Shown here: in pieces, positions 45,517 through 54,425 of the stretch
Layout: each line of letters starts with the position of its first letter
Position numbering within the stretch: the first letter of the stretch is position 1
Assembly (NCBI GenBank): GCA_000381605.1
Contig: KB906754.1
Coordinates: forward strand, 579,147-643,146
From: Acidobacteriaceae bacterium KBS 89
GTDB lineage: Bacteria; Acidobacteriota; Terriglobia; Terriglobales; Acidobacteriaceae
Direction: 5' to 3'
DNA: 64,000 bases
Position numbers and translations under genes: made by a program
Notes under the pieces: model-generated
What the model was told of the DNA's origin: nothing
What the model saw: only the letters and a program-made list of their open reading frames with translations
Database searches by the model: none

Positions 45517-46605
45517 TTATTGCGGTTTCGTGACCACGCGCCGTGTCCCCTCTACCGGCGCCCGCGACGGGTCCGCCGGAACTGTCGTTGGATCGGCAAG
45601 CAGCGCCGGATCCGGTATAGGTACCGAGACACCCGCCGGTCGAATGAAGGCGTCCATCTTCTCGATCGACACCTGCAGGTCGTGCTGCCCAGCGGTCGAG
45701 TTCGATGGCCGAGGAAACTCCACAATATAGCGTTCGCGAACCATCTTCACAAACCGCTTCAGCGTCTGCGTCAAGTCTCTCCCGTCAGCCGAGATGATCA
45801 TCCCACCGCTCAGTTCGCACACCGAGTTGAACGCCTCATTATCATGACTCGTGCTTCGCGCAGGCCCAAACGTATAGGGAACATAACCTATGCCGAAGAC
45901 AGCCACTCCAGTCAACGCGGCGAAGGTCTTCACATCGGTCCACTTGTGCTTGCTGCCCTTGTCATCTCCGTCGGTTATCGCCAGCAACACACGTCGCCCG
46001 GAGAGACGGGACAAATCTTCGATCACGAACGTCATAGCGTCCCAGAGCTGCAGCGTCGGCTTGCAACTCGATGCGTGCTTGTTCTCCTTGCGATATCTCC
46101 ACGATTGAAGCGCCGCGTTCACCGCTCGCTTCAGACCGTCCGGGTCCGTCGGTGCTTCGTCCAACGTGTGGACCAGCGAACACTCCAGCGCATAAATCGT
46201 CACGCGGTCACGCGCCTGCAAGGATAGCGGCGCAAGCGACGCGATCGCTGTATCGATCTTCCTCAGGACATCGTCCTCACCCCCTCTGGCATCCAGCAGA
46301 ATCGAGAGTGAAATCGGATCGTCGCCTTCCGTCCTTACATGGGTTGCGCGAAATCGTGGGCCAGAGTCCACGCTGACCATAAACCTGTTCGGAGCAATCT
46401 GTTTCATCGGCTGGCGAAATGAGCTAAGCACCAGCACGGGTATCTGAATCAGGTTCGTATAAACATGCAGCGTTTTTACTCCGTCGTCCTGCGCAGCAAG
46501 CCCCGCGCCGCTCCATCCCGCAACGAGTCCCACACCCACCAACAAAAAACTCAAGCCACGAGCCGTCAACCGACACCAGAACCGGAGATCGCCCAACCGC
46601 GTCAT
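45517..46605 (-). CDS. Exported VWFA-domain protein (tandem copy 2, MIDAS lost)
   Basis: This 362-residue paralogue of the 44375-45478 product aligns along its whole length, including KTLHVYTNLIQIP, SVDSGPRFRATHV and the C-terminal RPAGVSVPIPDPALLADPTTVP, and 38 bp separate the two genes. The metal-site motif, DVSGDSS in copy 1, is DARGGED here, so a metal-dependent adhesion site is unlikely to form. A signal peptide (GLSFLLVGVGLVAGWSGAGLAAQ) points to export. A recent tandem duplication is the simplest explanation. Confidence 0.85.
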   Translation of the reverse strand: MTRLGDLRFWCRLTARGLSFLLVGVGLVAGWSGAGLAAQDDGVKTLHVYTNLIQIPVLVLSSFRQPMKQIAPNRFMVSVDSGPRFRATHVRTEGDDPISLSILLDARGGEDDVLRKIDTAIASLAPLSLQARDRVTIYALECSLVHTLDEAPTDPDGLKRAVNAALQSWRYRKENKHASSCKPTLQLWDAMTFVIEDLSRLSGRRVLLAITDGDDKGSKHKWTDVKTFAALTGVAVFGIGYVPYTFGPARSTSHDNEAFNSVCELSGGMIISADGRDLTQTLKRFVKMVRERYIVEFPRPSNSTAGQHDLQVSIEKMDAFIRPAGVSVPIPDPALLADPTTVPADPSRAPVEGTRRVVTKPQ

Positions 46606-46696
46606 CCCGGAAGTATGCCAGAACCCAATTCAGTTTGGCGCGCTGTTCGACTTTGCCCATCGCCACCCAACACGTCCGCCCCCAAACAGTACCTGC

Positions 46697-47137
46697 CTAC
46701 TTGGACCTGGGCTGAGCCCCCCTCTCAAACGCCTCCCGCGCCCGGGCAATCTCGTCTCCGTGCCTCTCCACCCATATCCAAACTCCACAAAAAGCCTCAC
46801 CGAGGCTCCGACCCAGCTCCGTCAACTGATACTCCACCCGCGGCGGAATCACCGGATGCACCGTTCGTGTCACCAGCCCATCCCTCTCCATCTGTCGCAC
46901 CGTCTTCGTCAGCATCTTCTGACTGATACCTCCTACCAGCTCCCCCAGCCGTGTAAATCGCACGACCCCATGCTCCTCCAGCACTTCCAGCACCAGCATC
47001 GTCCACTTGTCCGCCACGCGTTCGATGATCTCCCGCACCAGCGCCTCCAGCTTCGGGTCCGCCACCGCGGGCGGCGCGACCGTCACCCGATGAACCTTTT
47101 TTTTCTTCTCCGGCATCAACACTGCTGCAGATCTCAT
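46697..47137 (-). CDS. HxlR-family transcriptional regulator
   Basis: The ATG at 47137 has TAGGAG at 8 bp spacing; a GTG at 47155 is possible. The 146-residue protein has a winged helix-turn-helix: DKWTMLVLEVLEEHGVVRFTRLGELVGGISQKMLTKTVRQMERDGLVTRTVHPVIPPRVEYQLTELG-type organisation, which is the classic HxlR pattern. Unusually it lacks the N-terminal Cys of redox-sensing HxlR members; a single Cys (AFCGVW) lies late. It is divergent from an SDR gene. HxlR regulators often control the divergent oxidoreductase, so that gene is the likely target. Confidence 0.9.
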   Translation of the reverse strand: MRSAAVLMPEKKKKVHRVTVAPPAVADPKLEALVREIIERVADKWTMLVLEVLEEHGVVRFTRLGELVGGISQKMLTKTVRQMERDGLVTRTVHPVIPPRVEYQLTELGRSLGEAFCGVWIWVERHGDEIARAREAFERGAQPRSK

Positions 47138-47163
47138 TGCAACGGCTCCTATCACTCTCCTTT

Positions 47164-47198
47164 GGGTAAGTATAGATATTTCAGGTGCCTACTTCCCA
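47164..47198. promoter_or_regulatory. Possible operator between hxlR-like and SDR genes
   Basis: GGGTAAGTA (47164-47172) and TACTTCCC (47190-47198) form an imperfect inverted repeat with 17 bp between. It lies between the two divergent genes. The arms are short (5 bp perfect), so this is weak. Confidence 0.28.
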
Positions 47199-47243
47199 AT
47201 GGATACAAACCATCCTACTATCAAGTTAGGAGAAATGACACCA

Positions 47244-48017
47244 ATGAAAACCACCGGAAACACGATCCTCATCACCGGCGGCGGCTCCGGTATCGGCCGC
47301 GGCCTCGCAGAGGCATTCCACAAGCTCGGAAACAAAGTCATCATCGCCGGCCGCCGCCAGCAGGTCCTCGACGAGACCACCGCCGCCAACCCTGGCATGG
47401 CCTCCGCGGTACTCAACATCGAAGACGCCGCCAGCATCCGCGCCTTCGCCGCAAAACTCACCGCCGACTTCCCCGCACTCAACGTCGTTATCAACAACGC
47501 CGGCATCATGCGCCCCGAAAATCTCCTCACCCAGTCTGCGGACGTAGCCGACGCTGAGGCCACCATCACCACCAACCTCCTCGGCCCAATCCGCCTCACC
47601 GCCGCGCTGCTCCCACACTTCCTCAAGCAGCCTCACGCCACCATCATGACCGTCTCTTCCGGCCTCGCTTTCATCCCAATGGCCCTCACCCCCACCTACA
47701 ACGCCACCAAAGCCGCCATCCACTCCTACACCCAGGCTCTCCGTTACCAGCTCAAGTCCACCAACGTCGAAGTCATCGAACTCGTCCCACCCTACGTCCA
47801 GACCGAGCTCATGGGCAGCCAACAGGCCGCCGACCCTCGCGCCATGCCCCTCAAGGACTACCTAACCGAGACCATCGAAATCCTCAAAACCCAACCCAAC
47901 GCCACCGAAATCCTCGTCGAACGCGTCAAACCCCTCCGCTTCTCCGCCTCAAACGGTGAGGAAAAATACAACGCCTTCTTCCAGCAATTCAACGACGCCA
48001 TGAACCACCCCCACTAA
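47244..48017 (+). CDS. SDR-family oxidoreductase (DltE-like)
   Basis: This 257-residue NAD(P)-dependent dehydrogenase is of classical SDR type. The start MKTTGNTILITGGGSGIGRG places the cofactor motif TGGGSGIG at residues 11-18; ATG at 47235, which is 3 bp after AGGAG, and one at 47199 are alternatives. NNAG is at about residue 89, the catalytic Ser region is MTVSSGLAF, and the YxxxK motif is PTYNATKAA. The substrate is unknown. The divergent hxlR-type gene, which begins about 100 bp away, probably regulates it. Confidence 0.88.
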   Translation: MKTTGNTILITGGGSGIGRGLAEAFHKLGNKVIIAGRRQQVLDETTAANPGMASAVLNIEDAASIRAFAAKLTADFPALNVVINNAGIMRPENLLTQSADVADAEATITTNLLGPIRLTAALLPHFLKQPHATIMTVSSGLAFIPMALTPTYNATKAAIHSYTQALRYQLKSTNVEVIELVPPYVQTELMGSQQAADPRAMPLKDYLTETIEILKTQPNATEILVERVKPLRFSASNGEEKYNAFFQQFNDAMNHPH

Positions 48018-48046
48018 GGGCGCCGCAGATCAAACCGCTGACGCTC

Positions 48047-49285
48047 TCAATGCGTCAGGAGTGTCAGCGGAATCGCCTCCCCCATCGCCTTATACCCCGC
48101 CGGCCCCGGATGCAGATGATCGCCCGAATCATACGCAGGCAGCAGTTGATCGGGGTGAGCAGGATCGCGCGTCACCTTATCGAAATCCACTACCGCATCG
48201 AAGTGTCCCGCCCCGCGAATCCAGGCATTGATCGCCTGCCGGTCGGCCTCGCTTTCTGGCGCCGGATGATAGTACTTCGAGCCAACGTACGGAAGGATCG
48301 TCGCTCCAATCACGCGAACCCCGTGCGCATGCGCCCGCTCAATCATCTGCGCGTACGCCGCCTCAATCCGTGACACCAGCGCCGCATGCTCCTCAGCCGA
48401 AACATCGTGGTCCCGCGTCAGCGTCCCCAGATCATTCACGCCCTCCAGCACAATCACCGCGCGCACCGCCGTCTGCGCCAGCACATCGCGATCGAACCGC
48501 GCCAGCGCATTCGGCCCCAGCCCATCCAGCAGCAGTCTGTTTCCCCCAATCCCTTCATTCAAGACACCCATCACCCGCGCCGATTTATCAGCCTGCATCC
48601 GCGCCGCCAGAACATCCGGCCACCGGTCGTTTCCGTTCGTCGTCGCGCCATGTCCATCCGTAATCGAATCCCCCAGCGTAACCACCGCCGCCGCCTTCTC
48701 CGGCCCCACCACATCCACGCCCGACACCTGATACCAGTGCTCCACCGTCGTCGCATCCGGCAGACTCGCCTCCGAAACCAGATCACCATGCACCAAATAC
48801 GACGTGGCCCGCGAACCCGGATGTCCCGTCTCTCCCACCGGCGGCTGATCGAAATGAATTGAAATCGCAAGGTTCGAAAGCGCAGCCACCGGAAACGCCA
48901 CCGCATCCGACAGATACTCCGCCCCAGCCGGCACCGTCACATCGCGTGCTCCACCAAACGTCACTGCCGTATCGCTGGCCCCATCAATCTCCGCGCTCGC
49001 CGCCGACACCGGCCGCGCCACATGCACCCCCGTCAGATGCAACGGCTGTGTCCCAAACGCATTCGACACCCTCACCCGCAGCTGACTCCCACCCACCGTC
49101 AAATGCACAATCTGCCGCAACGTAGCATCGCGCAACAACTCCGGATCAATCTGGTTTGCCGCCTCCGGCACCTGCTGCGAAGCCGCCCACGACCCAACCC
49201 AATGCGCAGTCGCCTGCCCCTCCATCTGCCCTGCCACAACCAACAACACCGCCCAAAACAAAGCCTTCATCGAGAGCAACCGCAT
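48047..49285 (-). CDS. Exported SGNH/GDSL hydrolase
   Basis: The start at 49285 has GAGGTG upstream; other Met codons lie at 49297 and 49270. A signal peptide (MKALFWAVLLVVAGQ..) leads into HWVGSWAASQQVP, a typical opening of secreted SGNH esterases. A beta-rich section (about residues 50-180) follows. The four catalytic blocks are present: GDSITDG (nucleophile Ser), EGIGGNRLL (Gly), LEGVNDLG (Asn) and the Asp/His pair DHLHP near the end. At 412 residues it has the two-domain layout common in polysaccharide or lipid esterases; the substrate is not evident. Confidence 0.9.
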   Translation of the reverse strand: MRLLSMKALFWAVLLVVAGQMEGQATAHWVGSWAASQQVPEAANQIDPELLRDATLRQIVHLTVGGSQLRVRVSNAFGTQPLHLTGVHVARPVSAASAEIDGASDTAVTFGGARDVTVPAGAEYLSDAVAFPVAALSNLAISIHFDQPPVGETGHPGSRATSYLVHGDLVSEASLPDATTVEHWYQVSGVDVVGPEKAAAVVTLGDSITDGHGATTNGNDRWPDVLAARMQADKSARVMGVLNEGIGGNRLLLDGLGPNALARFDRDVLAQTAVRAVIVLEGVNDLGTLTRDHDVSAEEHAALVSRIEAAYAQMIERAHAHGVRVIGATILPYVGSKYYHPAPESEADRQAINAWIRGAGHFDAVVDFDKVTRDPAHPDQLLPAYDSGDHLHPGPAGYKAMGEAIPLTLLTH

Positions 49286-49485
49286 CCAGCACCTCACTCG
49301 TCCACCAACGACAGAAAAATCTCTTCGCTGGCAAGCTTAGCAGTTGCCTCACAACCCATCCCCATAACCAGGACTCACTTGCCTCCCTCCGCCTTCCGGC
49401 CTAAATTAATTGCGAGGAAAGCATCCAGTCCTCCTGCTCTTACGTAATCACCTCGGGCCCAGAATTCACTGCACAGGAGTGAAAC

Positions 49486-50757
49486 ATGGCGAGGCTCGGA
49501 GCATTCTGCTTCCCCGGAACCGGACACATCAATCCCATGACCGCGTTAGCGCGGCGCCTGGAACAACGCGGCCACAAAGTAATACTCTTCGGCATAGCCG
49601 ATACCGAAGCCCGCGTCAAAGCCGCCAGCATCGAATTCCGCCTCATCGGAGCGGAGGACTACCCGCTCGGCACCCTGCAGAAGCTGGATCAACGTCTCGG
49701 TGAACTCAACGGCCTCGCGACCTTCCGCTTCACCGTCGAGCGCGTGAAAAACACCGCGCGCATGGTCCTCCGCGACGGCCCCGACGCCGTCCGCCGCGCC
49801 AACCTCGACGCCATGCTCATCGACGAGGCAGACATGGCAGGCAACATAGCCGAACACCTCCGCCTACCCTTCGTCTCCATCGCCTTCTTCCCCCCGCTCA
49901 CCAAAGACGACCATATCCCACCCTTCTGCTTCAGCTGGACCGGCGGACGCGGCCCCATCAGCCGCCTCCGGAACCGTCTCGGAATGCGCCTGCTCTCCCG
50001 CCTCGCATCCCCCATCTACGCAGTCGTCAATCAGCAGCGCAAAGCATGGGGTCTCGCTCCGTTGAATCACTCCACCGAGGCTCTCTCCCCAATCGCGCAG
50101 ATCGCGCAGTTGCCTGAGGCACTTGAGTTCACCACCAATAAGAAGCCCGCGAACCTCTTCTATACTGGCCCATTCGTCGATACCCGTCAGCGCCCACCCG
50201 TAGACTTCCCCTGGCATCGCCTCGACGGTCGCCCTCTCGTCTATGCCTCCCTCGGCACCCTCCAGAACGGCTCCGAAGCCATCTTCCGCACCATCACCGA
50301 AGCATGCTCCGGACAAGATCTCCAACTCGTCCTCTCCCTCGGCGGTGGCCTCGATCCCTCACGCCTCGGCCCGCTCCCCGGAGAACCAATCGTCGTCAGC
50401 TACGCTCCGCAGCTCCAGCTTCTCAAACGCGCCGCCGCCGTCATCACGCATGCCGGCCTGAACACCGTCCTAGAATCCCTCGCCGAAGGCGTCCCCCTGG
50501 TCGCCATTCCACAAGGCAATGACCAACCCGGCGTAGCCGCACGAGTCGCAGCAAAGGACGTCGGCATAGTCATCCCAAACCGCAAGCTCAACGTCCAACG
50601 CCTGCGCAACGCAGTGAAGTCCGTGCTCGAAGAAAACACCTACCGCGAAGCCGCCCGAAATCTACAATCCGCAATGGGTCAAATCGACGGCCTCGAAACC
50701 GCCGCAAACATCATCGAAGAAAAACTCAAGATCAGGGTCGCCCACCAGGCCGCGTAG
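49486..50757 (+). CDS. UGT-type glycosyltransferase (MGT/CrtX-like, GT1)
   Basis: This 423-residue protein has a GT1 fold with an N-terminal acceptor domain beginning MARLGAFCFPGTGHINPM (a GHxxP-type start) and a C-terminal donor domain with PLVYASLGTLQNGS, VVSYAPQLQLLKRAAAVITHAGLNTVLESLAEGVPLVAIPQGNDQP. The latter is the UDP-sugar binding signature. It may act on carotenoids, macrolides or other lipophilic acceptors. AGGAG precedes the ATG. It stands alone between two intergenic gaps. Confidence 0.88.
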   Translation: MARLGAFCFPGTGHINPMTALARRLEQRGHKVILFGIADTEARVKAASIEFRLIGAEDYPLGTLQKLDQRLGELNGLATFRFTVERVKNTARMVLRDGPDAVRRANLDAMLIDEADMAGNIAEHLRLPFVSIAFFPPLTKDDHIPPFCFSWTGGRGPISRLRNRLGMRLLSRLASPIYAVVNQQRKAWGLAPLNHSTEALSPIAQIAQLPEALEFTTNKKPANLFYTGPFVDTRQRPPVDFPWHRLDGRPLVYASLGTLQNGSEAIFRTITEACSGQDLQLVLSLGGGLDPSRLGPLPGEPIVVSYAPQLQLLKRAAAVITHAGLNTVLESLAEGVPLVAIPQGNDQPGVAARVAAKDVGIVIPNRKLNVQRLRNAVKSVLEENTYREAARNLQSAMGQIDGLETAANIIEEKLKIRVAHQAA

Positions 50758-50847
50758 CCAAAACCACTTTCCGCAACTCATCCAAGCAGTGACGACGATC
50801 ACAGATTGTTGATCACTGTAGCCCTAGCCTTGGGATAAGGTGCATTC

Positions 50848-51897
50848 TTGCTCAAAAAGCACGCCATCACGGCTTGGCTGACCACCTCGCCAACACATCG
50901 ACCTGTGGCGATCCTCTCGACGATTACCCTCATCAGTGCCCTGATCTTGAGGGCGGCCGAGTTGTCATATTGGTCAGGCACACTACTCGCCGGAATTCTG
51001 GTCTGCGGCCTCCCCTTGTTCTACGACCTCATACGACAGATACTCCGAGGAAATTTCAGCGTCGACCTGCTTGCTCTCCTCTCCGTCGTTACCTCACTCC
51101 TGATGCATCAATACTGGGTCGCGGCCATCGTGATCATCATGCTCTCCGGTGGCAAGACGCTCGAAGACTATGCAACGGGAAAAGCCTCCTCCGTCCTCAA
51201 CGCTCTCGCGAAGCGTATGCCCCAGAATGCTCATGTCCTCGACCCCACCGGAACGCCTCGCGATGTCCCGATTGAGTCCGTTGCAATTGACGACGAAGTC
51301 GTCATCTTCCCGCACGAGATCTGCCCCATCGACGGGATCGTCATTTCAGGATCAGGCTCCATGGACGAGTCCTATCTCACCGGCGAGCCGTTCGAAATAG
51401 CCAAAGCTCCTGGCAGCGCGGTGCTCTCGGGTGCGATCAACGGAAACGCTCTGCTGACCATGCGCGCCACCAGCTTGGCCGGCAACTCGCGCTACGCTCA
51501 GATTGTCGGCGTTCTTCACGAATCGGAAAACAGCCGTCCCAGGTTGCGTCGGTTGGGAGACCGCCTGGGTGGATGGTACACACCCATCGCAATCGCTGCT
51601 GCTGCCCTCAGCTGGGCCCTCAGCGGTCACGCGGAAAGATTCCTCGCGGTACTCGTCATCGCTACTCCCTGTCCTCTCCTGATCGGAATTCCGGTTGCCA
51701 TCATCAGTGCCATCTCTGTCGCTGCTCGACGCGGAATCGTTATCAAAGATGCTGCTGTCCTCGAGAAGATATCCAGTTGCAACGCACTTATCGTCGATAA
51801 GACAGGCACCCTAACCTACGGCAAGCCTGTGCTCACCGAAGTCCTCTGCGACCGCCGCCTTCGACGCCAAATGCTCCAGCTCGCGGCCAGCGTTTAG
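50848..51897 (+). CDS. P1B-type ATPase, N-terminal part (ends at in-frame TAG)
   Basis: The frame starts at TTG preceded by AAGGTG and encodes 349 residues. It contains helices near residues 20-80, the actuator domain with SYLTGEP, a helix with ATPCPLLIGIPVAIISAIS and the catalytic DKTGTLT at about 325. The TPC motif places it outside the CPC copper group. The protein stops right after the phosphorylation domain begins, so on its own it cannot be a functional pump. Confidence 0.75.
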   Translation: MLKKHAITAWLTTSPTHRPVAILSTITLISALILRAAELSYWSGTLLAGILVCGLPLFYDLIRQILRGNFSVDLLALLSVVTSLLMHQYWVAAIVIIMLSGGKTLEDYATGKASSVLNALAKRMPQNAHVLDPTGTPRDVPIESVAIDDEVVIFPHEICPIDGIVISGSGSMDESYLTGEPFEIAKAPGSAVLSGAINGNALLTMRATSLAGNSRYAQIVGVLHESENSRPRLRRLGDRLGGWYTPIAIAAAALSWALSGHAERFLAVLVIATPCPLLIGIPVAIISAISVAARRGIVIKDAAVLEKISSCNALIVDKTGTLTYGKPVLTEVLCDRRLRRQMLQLAASV

Positions 51898-52758
51898 ATG
51901 TACTCGAAGCACCCCCTCGCAAGTGCCTTGCTCGACGCAGCCGCGAGAGAATCCGTTCCGCTCCTCGAGGCCACCGAAGTCGCCGAGGTTCCAGGCTCCG
52001 GACTGCGTGCACGCATCGGCGATCACTCGGTCTGGATTACCGGACGCAAGAAGCTCCCTCCGGCAATGACCGCGACGCTTCCGCCTTCGGCTCCAGGCTT
52101 GGAATGCATTGTTGTCGTCGACGATCACGTCACCGGCGTATTTCGCTTTGAAGATCAGCCGCGCCAGGACACCAAACCCTTCCTCGATCACCTCGCCCCC
52201 CAGCACCATATCGACCATGTCACCCTCCTCTCTGGAGATCGGGTTGCCGAAGTCACTCTCTTTGCTAAAAAGATGCGCATCGAACATGTCTATGGAGGTA
52301 TGAGTCCCGAGGAGAAGGTAGAGGTCGTCCGCGATCTCACCAGGCAAACGAAAACCATCTACGTCGGCGACGGAATCAACGATGCCCCTGCCATGCTCAA
52401 TGCCACCGTCGGAATCGCGCTCGGCGTCAACAGCGAAATTACCAGTGAAGCCGCGGGCGCCGTAGTCCTCGAGTCCTCGTTGAGAGGCGTGGATGAACTC
52501 ATGCACATCGGCGCCAGGATGCGCCGCATCGCCTTGCAGAGTGCAGTCGGAGGAATGTCACTCAGCATCGCCGGTATGCTTGTCGCTGGTCTCGGACTCC
52601 TGTCTCCGATCCAGGGCGCACTCTTGCAGGAGGCCATCGACCTGCTCGCAATCATGAACTCCCTCCGTATGATCATCCCGCCCCCCACGCTGAGCGACTA
52701 TACCGTGCCGGCAATCATCGCAGACGCAACAATCCCTTCCTCAAAAGCTTCCATGTAA
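51898..52758 (+). CDS. P1B-type ATPase, C-terminal part (after in-frame TAG)
   Basis: The ATG at 51898 immediately follows the TAG and may simply be the next sense codon. The 286 residues carry the HPLAS motif, the nucleotide-binding domain, the hinge GDGINDAPAM and two C-terminal helices (MSLSIAGMLVAGLGLLS and EAIDLLAIMNSLRMI). No ribosome-binding site precedes it. See the whole-gene entry for interpretation. Confidence 0.7.
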   Translation: MYSKHPLASALLDAAARESVPLLEATEVAEVPGSGLRARIGDHSVWITGRKKLPPAMTATLPPSAPGLECIVVVDDHVTGVFRFEDQPRQDTKPFLDHLAPQHHIDHVTLLSGDRVAEVTLFAKKMRIEHVYGGMSPEEKVEVVRDLTRQTKTIYVGDGINDAPAMLNATVGIALGVNSEITSEAAGAVVLESSLRGVDELMHIGARMRRIALQSAVGGMSLSIAGMLVAGLGLLSPIQGALLQEAIDLLAIMNSLRMIIPPPTLSDYTVPAIIADATIPSSKASM

Positions 52759-52773
52759 CAAAGTATCTCCTGC

Positions 52774-53511
52774 TTAAATCCGCGCCAACGCCCTCGCGCT
52801 CACCAATCGCCGCTCCAGATGCCGCTCCAGGGTCTCCACCGCAAACCTTCGCAGGTCCGCCCCCCGCGTCTTCGGCCAATCCTCCTCGGCCAACCCCTTC
52901 ACCGTCCCGCGAAATATCCTCTGCGCCGTCGCAACCGACTCCGCCGACAGCGCCACGCTCCCGCTCCGCCGATCATCCCCGCAAGTCACCCCATCACTCG
53001 TCGCCGAATACCACACCGTCCCCCCACGCAGATCAAGCCCACACACCACACAATGCCCCAACTCCGGCATCCATCCCATCAACCTGCTCATCCACAGCGC
53101 AAAGTAAGTCACCGGCATCCACACCTTCCCCACCTGCATCTCGTCGAGCACTGCCAGCACCAGCCGAAACACCGCATCCTCCGGAGCACCCTCCGGCAGC
53201 GCCTCCTCCACCACCTCCGCCAGAAACTGCAGCGCCGCCGTCCGCGCATAGTCCACCGGCCGCGACAGCGGTGAACTCAAAATCTCAAACGCATCCAGCC
53301 GCACCAGCTCCTGCTTCGGCTTCTCCGCATACGAAGCCCGCACATACGTCATCGGCTCCAGCGCCCCGCCAAACCGCCTCCGCGACCGCATCGCATGTCG
53401 CGCCACGCCCTTCACCCGGCCCTGCTCCCGAGTAAACAGGCTCACCAGCAAGTCTGCCTCATGAAACGGCCACACCCGCAACACAATCGCCTCCCCAACG
53501 CGCTGGTTCAT
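52774..53511 (-). CDS. recO: DNA repair protein RecO
   Basis: RecO loads RecA in the RecFOR pathway of gap repair. The 245 residues open with VGEAIVLRVWPFHEADLLVSLFTREQGRVKGVARHAMR, the OB-fold of RecO. The middle is helical, and the zinc region has CVVCGLDLRGG followed by a further Cys (DGVTCGDD). Fourth-ligand identity is unclear. The stop lies 16 bp from the P-type ATPase end (convergent) and the start is 3 bp from the upstream DinB-like gene, so those two may be co-transcribed. Confidence 0.92.
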   Translation of the reverse strand: MNQRVGEAIVLRVWPFHEADLLVSLFTREQGRVKGVARHAMRSRRRFGGALEPMTYVRASYAEKPKQELVRLDAFEILSSPLSRPVDYARTAALQFLAEVVEEALPEGAPEDAVFRLVLAVLDEMQVGKVWMPVTYFALWMSRLMGWMPELGHCVVCGLDLRGGTVWYSATSDGVTCGDDRRSGSVALSAESVATAQRIFRGTVKGLAEEDWPKTRGADLRRFAVETLERHLERRLVSARALARI

Positions 53512-53514
53512 CCC

Positions 53515-53964
53515 CTACCTGCCAAACTGCCGCAGATGATGATCCGCATGCAGGTACCCCCAGCGCATCCAATCCGCATCCGTCATCGGCCCGAACATCG
53601 GATGCGACGCAGCACAATTCGCACCACTCGCCAACACCTGCACCTTGTCGATCACCGACCGCACCAGCGCCCCAAACTCATCGTCCGAGTGGTTCGCAAT
53701 CGCCCTTTTCAGTTCAGGCATCGTCTGGACATTCTTCGGCCAGCGCAGCCCCGACCGCAGCGCCGCCCACTTCATCAGCACCGGCGGAAACCCGTTCCAC
53801 TGCCCTACCGTCCGTTCCCCCAGCGCCACCTCATACGAGCAGCCGAGATGCCGCACCATCTGTTTCGCCGTCATCTTCCCCCAAAGCGCCCGATCGTCAA
53901 CCCTCAAGCTCCGCAACCGCGCTCTCGTCTCCGACAGCACCTCCGGCGAGGCCAGGCTCTTCAT
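53515..53964 (-). CDS. DUF1569 / DinB-like four-helix protein
   Basis: The ATG at 53964 has GGGGAG at a spacing of 6; the longer frame reaching 54144 overlaps the ferredoxin gene and was not used. The 149-residue protein matches the DinB superfamily: ALWGKMTAKQMVRHLGCSYEVALG with its first metal His, and HADHHLRQFGR at the end with the remaining ligands. Many members are thiol transferases or unknown metal-dependent enzymes. The terminator of the ferredoxin gene lies just upstream. Confidence 0.75.
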   Translation of the reverse strand: MKSLASPEVLSETRARLRSLRVDDRALWGKMTAKQMVRHLGCSYEVALGERTVGQWNGFPPVLMKWAALRSGLRWPKNVQTMPELKRAIANHSDDEFGALVRSVIDKVQVLASGANCAASHPMFGPMTDADWMRWGYLHADHHLRQFGR

Positions 53965-53978
53965 CCCCATCTCTCCCC

Positions 53979-54012
53979 AAAAGCAAAACCGCGCAGCCAC
54001 AGGGCTGCGCGG
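53979..54012 (-). terminator. Rho-independent terminator of the ferredoxin gene
   Basis: A perfect 10-bp stem CCGCGCAGCC/GGCTGCGCGG (53989-54012, loop ACAG) is followed on the minus strand by TTTTGCTTTT. It lies 26 bp after the ferredoxin stop. Confidence 0.85.
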
Positions 54013-54037
54013 TCGCGTAATGCGAGAACCTTCAAAT

Positions 54038-54298
54038 CTACCGCCCAAAGTGGGTGGCGTTCTTCGTCTGATACTCCGCCCACTTCTCCGGCAGGTCGTC
54101 CCCGGCATAGATCGCCGAAACCGGGCACACCGGCACGCACGCACCGCAGTCGATGCACTCTACCGGATCGATGAACAACTGCTCCGCCTCACCGTACCCC
54201 GCCTCATCCTTCTTCGGGTGAATACAGTCAACAGGGCAGGCATCCACGCAAGCCGAATCCTTCGTCCCTATGCACGGTTCCGCAATCACATAAGCCAT
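54038..54298 (-). CDS. fdxA: Ferredoxin, 7Fe type ([3Fe-4S][4Fe-4S])
   Basis: This 86-residue protein has two cluster motifs. The first is CIGTKDSACVDACPVDCI, whose spacing (Cx7Cx3Cx3CP) matches the 3Fe/4Fe site of FdxA-type proteins. The second is CIDCGACVPVCP. EAEQLFIDPVECIDCG sits between. It carries electrons in the cytoplasm; the partner enzyme is not apparent. It has its own strong terminator and is not part of an obvious operon. Confidence 0.93.
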   Translation of the reverse strand: MAYVIAEPCIGTKDSACVDACPVDCIHPKKDEAGYGEAEQLFIDPVECIDCGACVPVCPVSAIYAGDDLPEKWAEYQTKNATHFGR

Positions 54299-54425
54299 CT
54301 CGAAAAATCTCCCTTACTTCTATCGAACGTCGCCGCTTATTCCTAAGCTTTGGTCTAGATTCTAGCAGCACAACCGCTCCTCGCCGCAACTCCCAATCTG
54401 CGAATATCTGCGACTCTTTTAGACC

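Larger units (their letters stand above)
50848..52758 (+). pseudogene. Metal-translocating P1B-type ATPase interrupted by an in-frame TAG
   Basis: Two frames, 50848-51897 and 51898-52758, are in the same phase and together give one P1B ATPase. The first holds the first membrane helices, the actuator motif TGEP, the TPCPLLIGIP membrane motif and the phosphorylation site DKTGTLT. The second begins with the HP motif region (YSKHPLAS), then GDGINDAPAM and the last helices. The junction reads AASV-TAG-MYSKHPLA. The usual sequence here is SVE.YS.HPLA, so TAG (51895-51897) probably replaces GAG for Glu. No N-terminal HMA domain is present. Either the gene is recently inactivated or the stop is read through. 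Confidence 0.8.
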
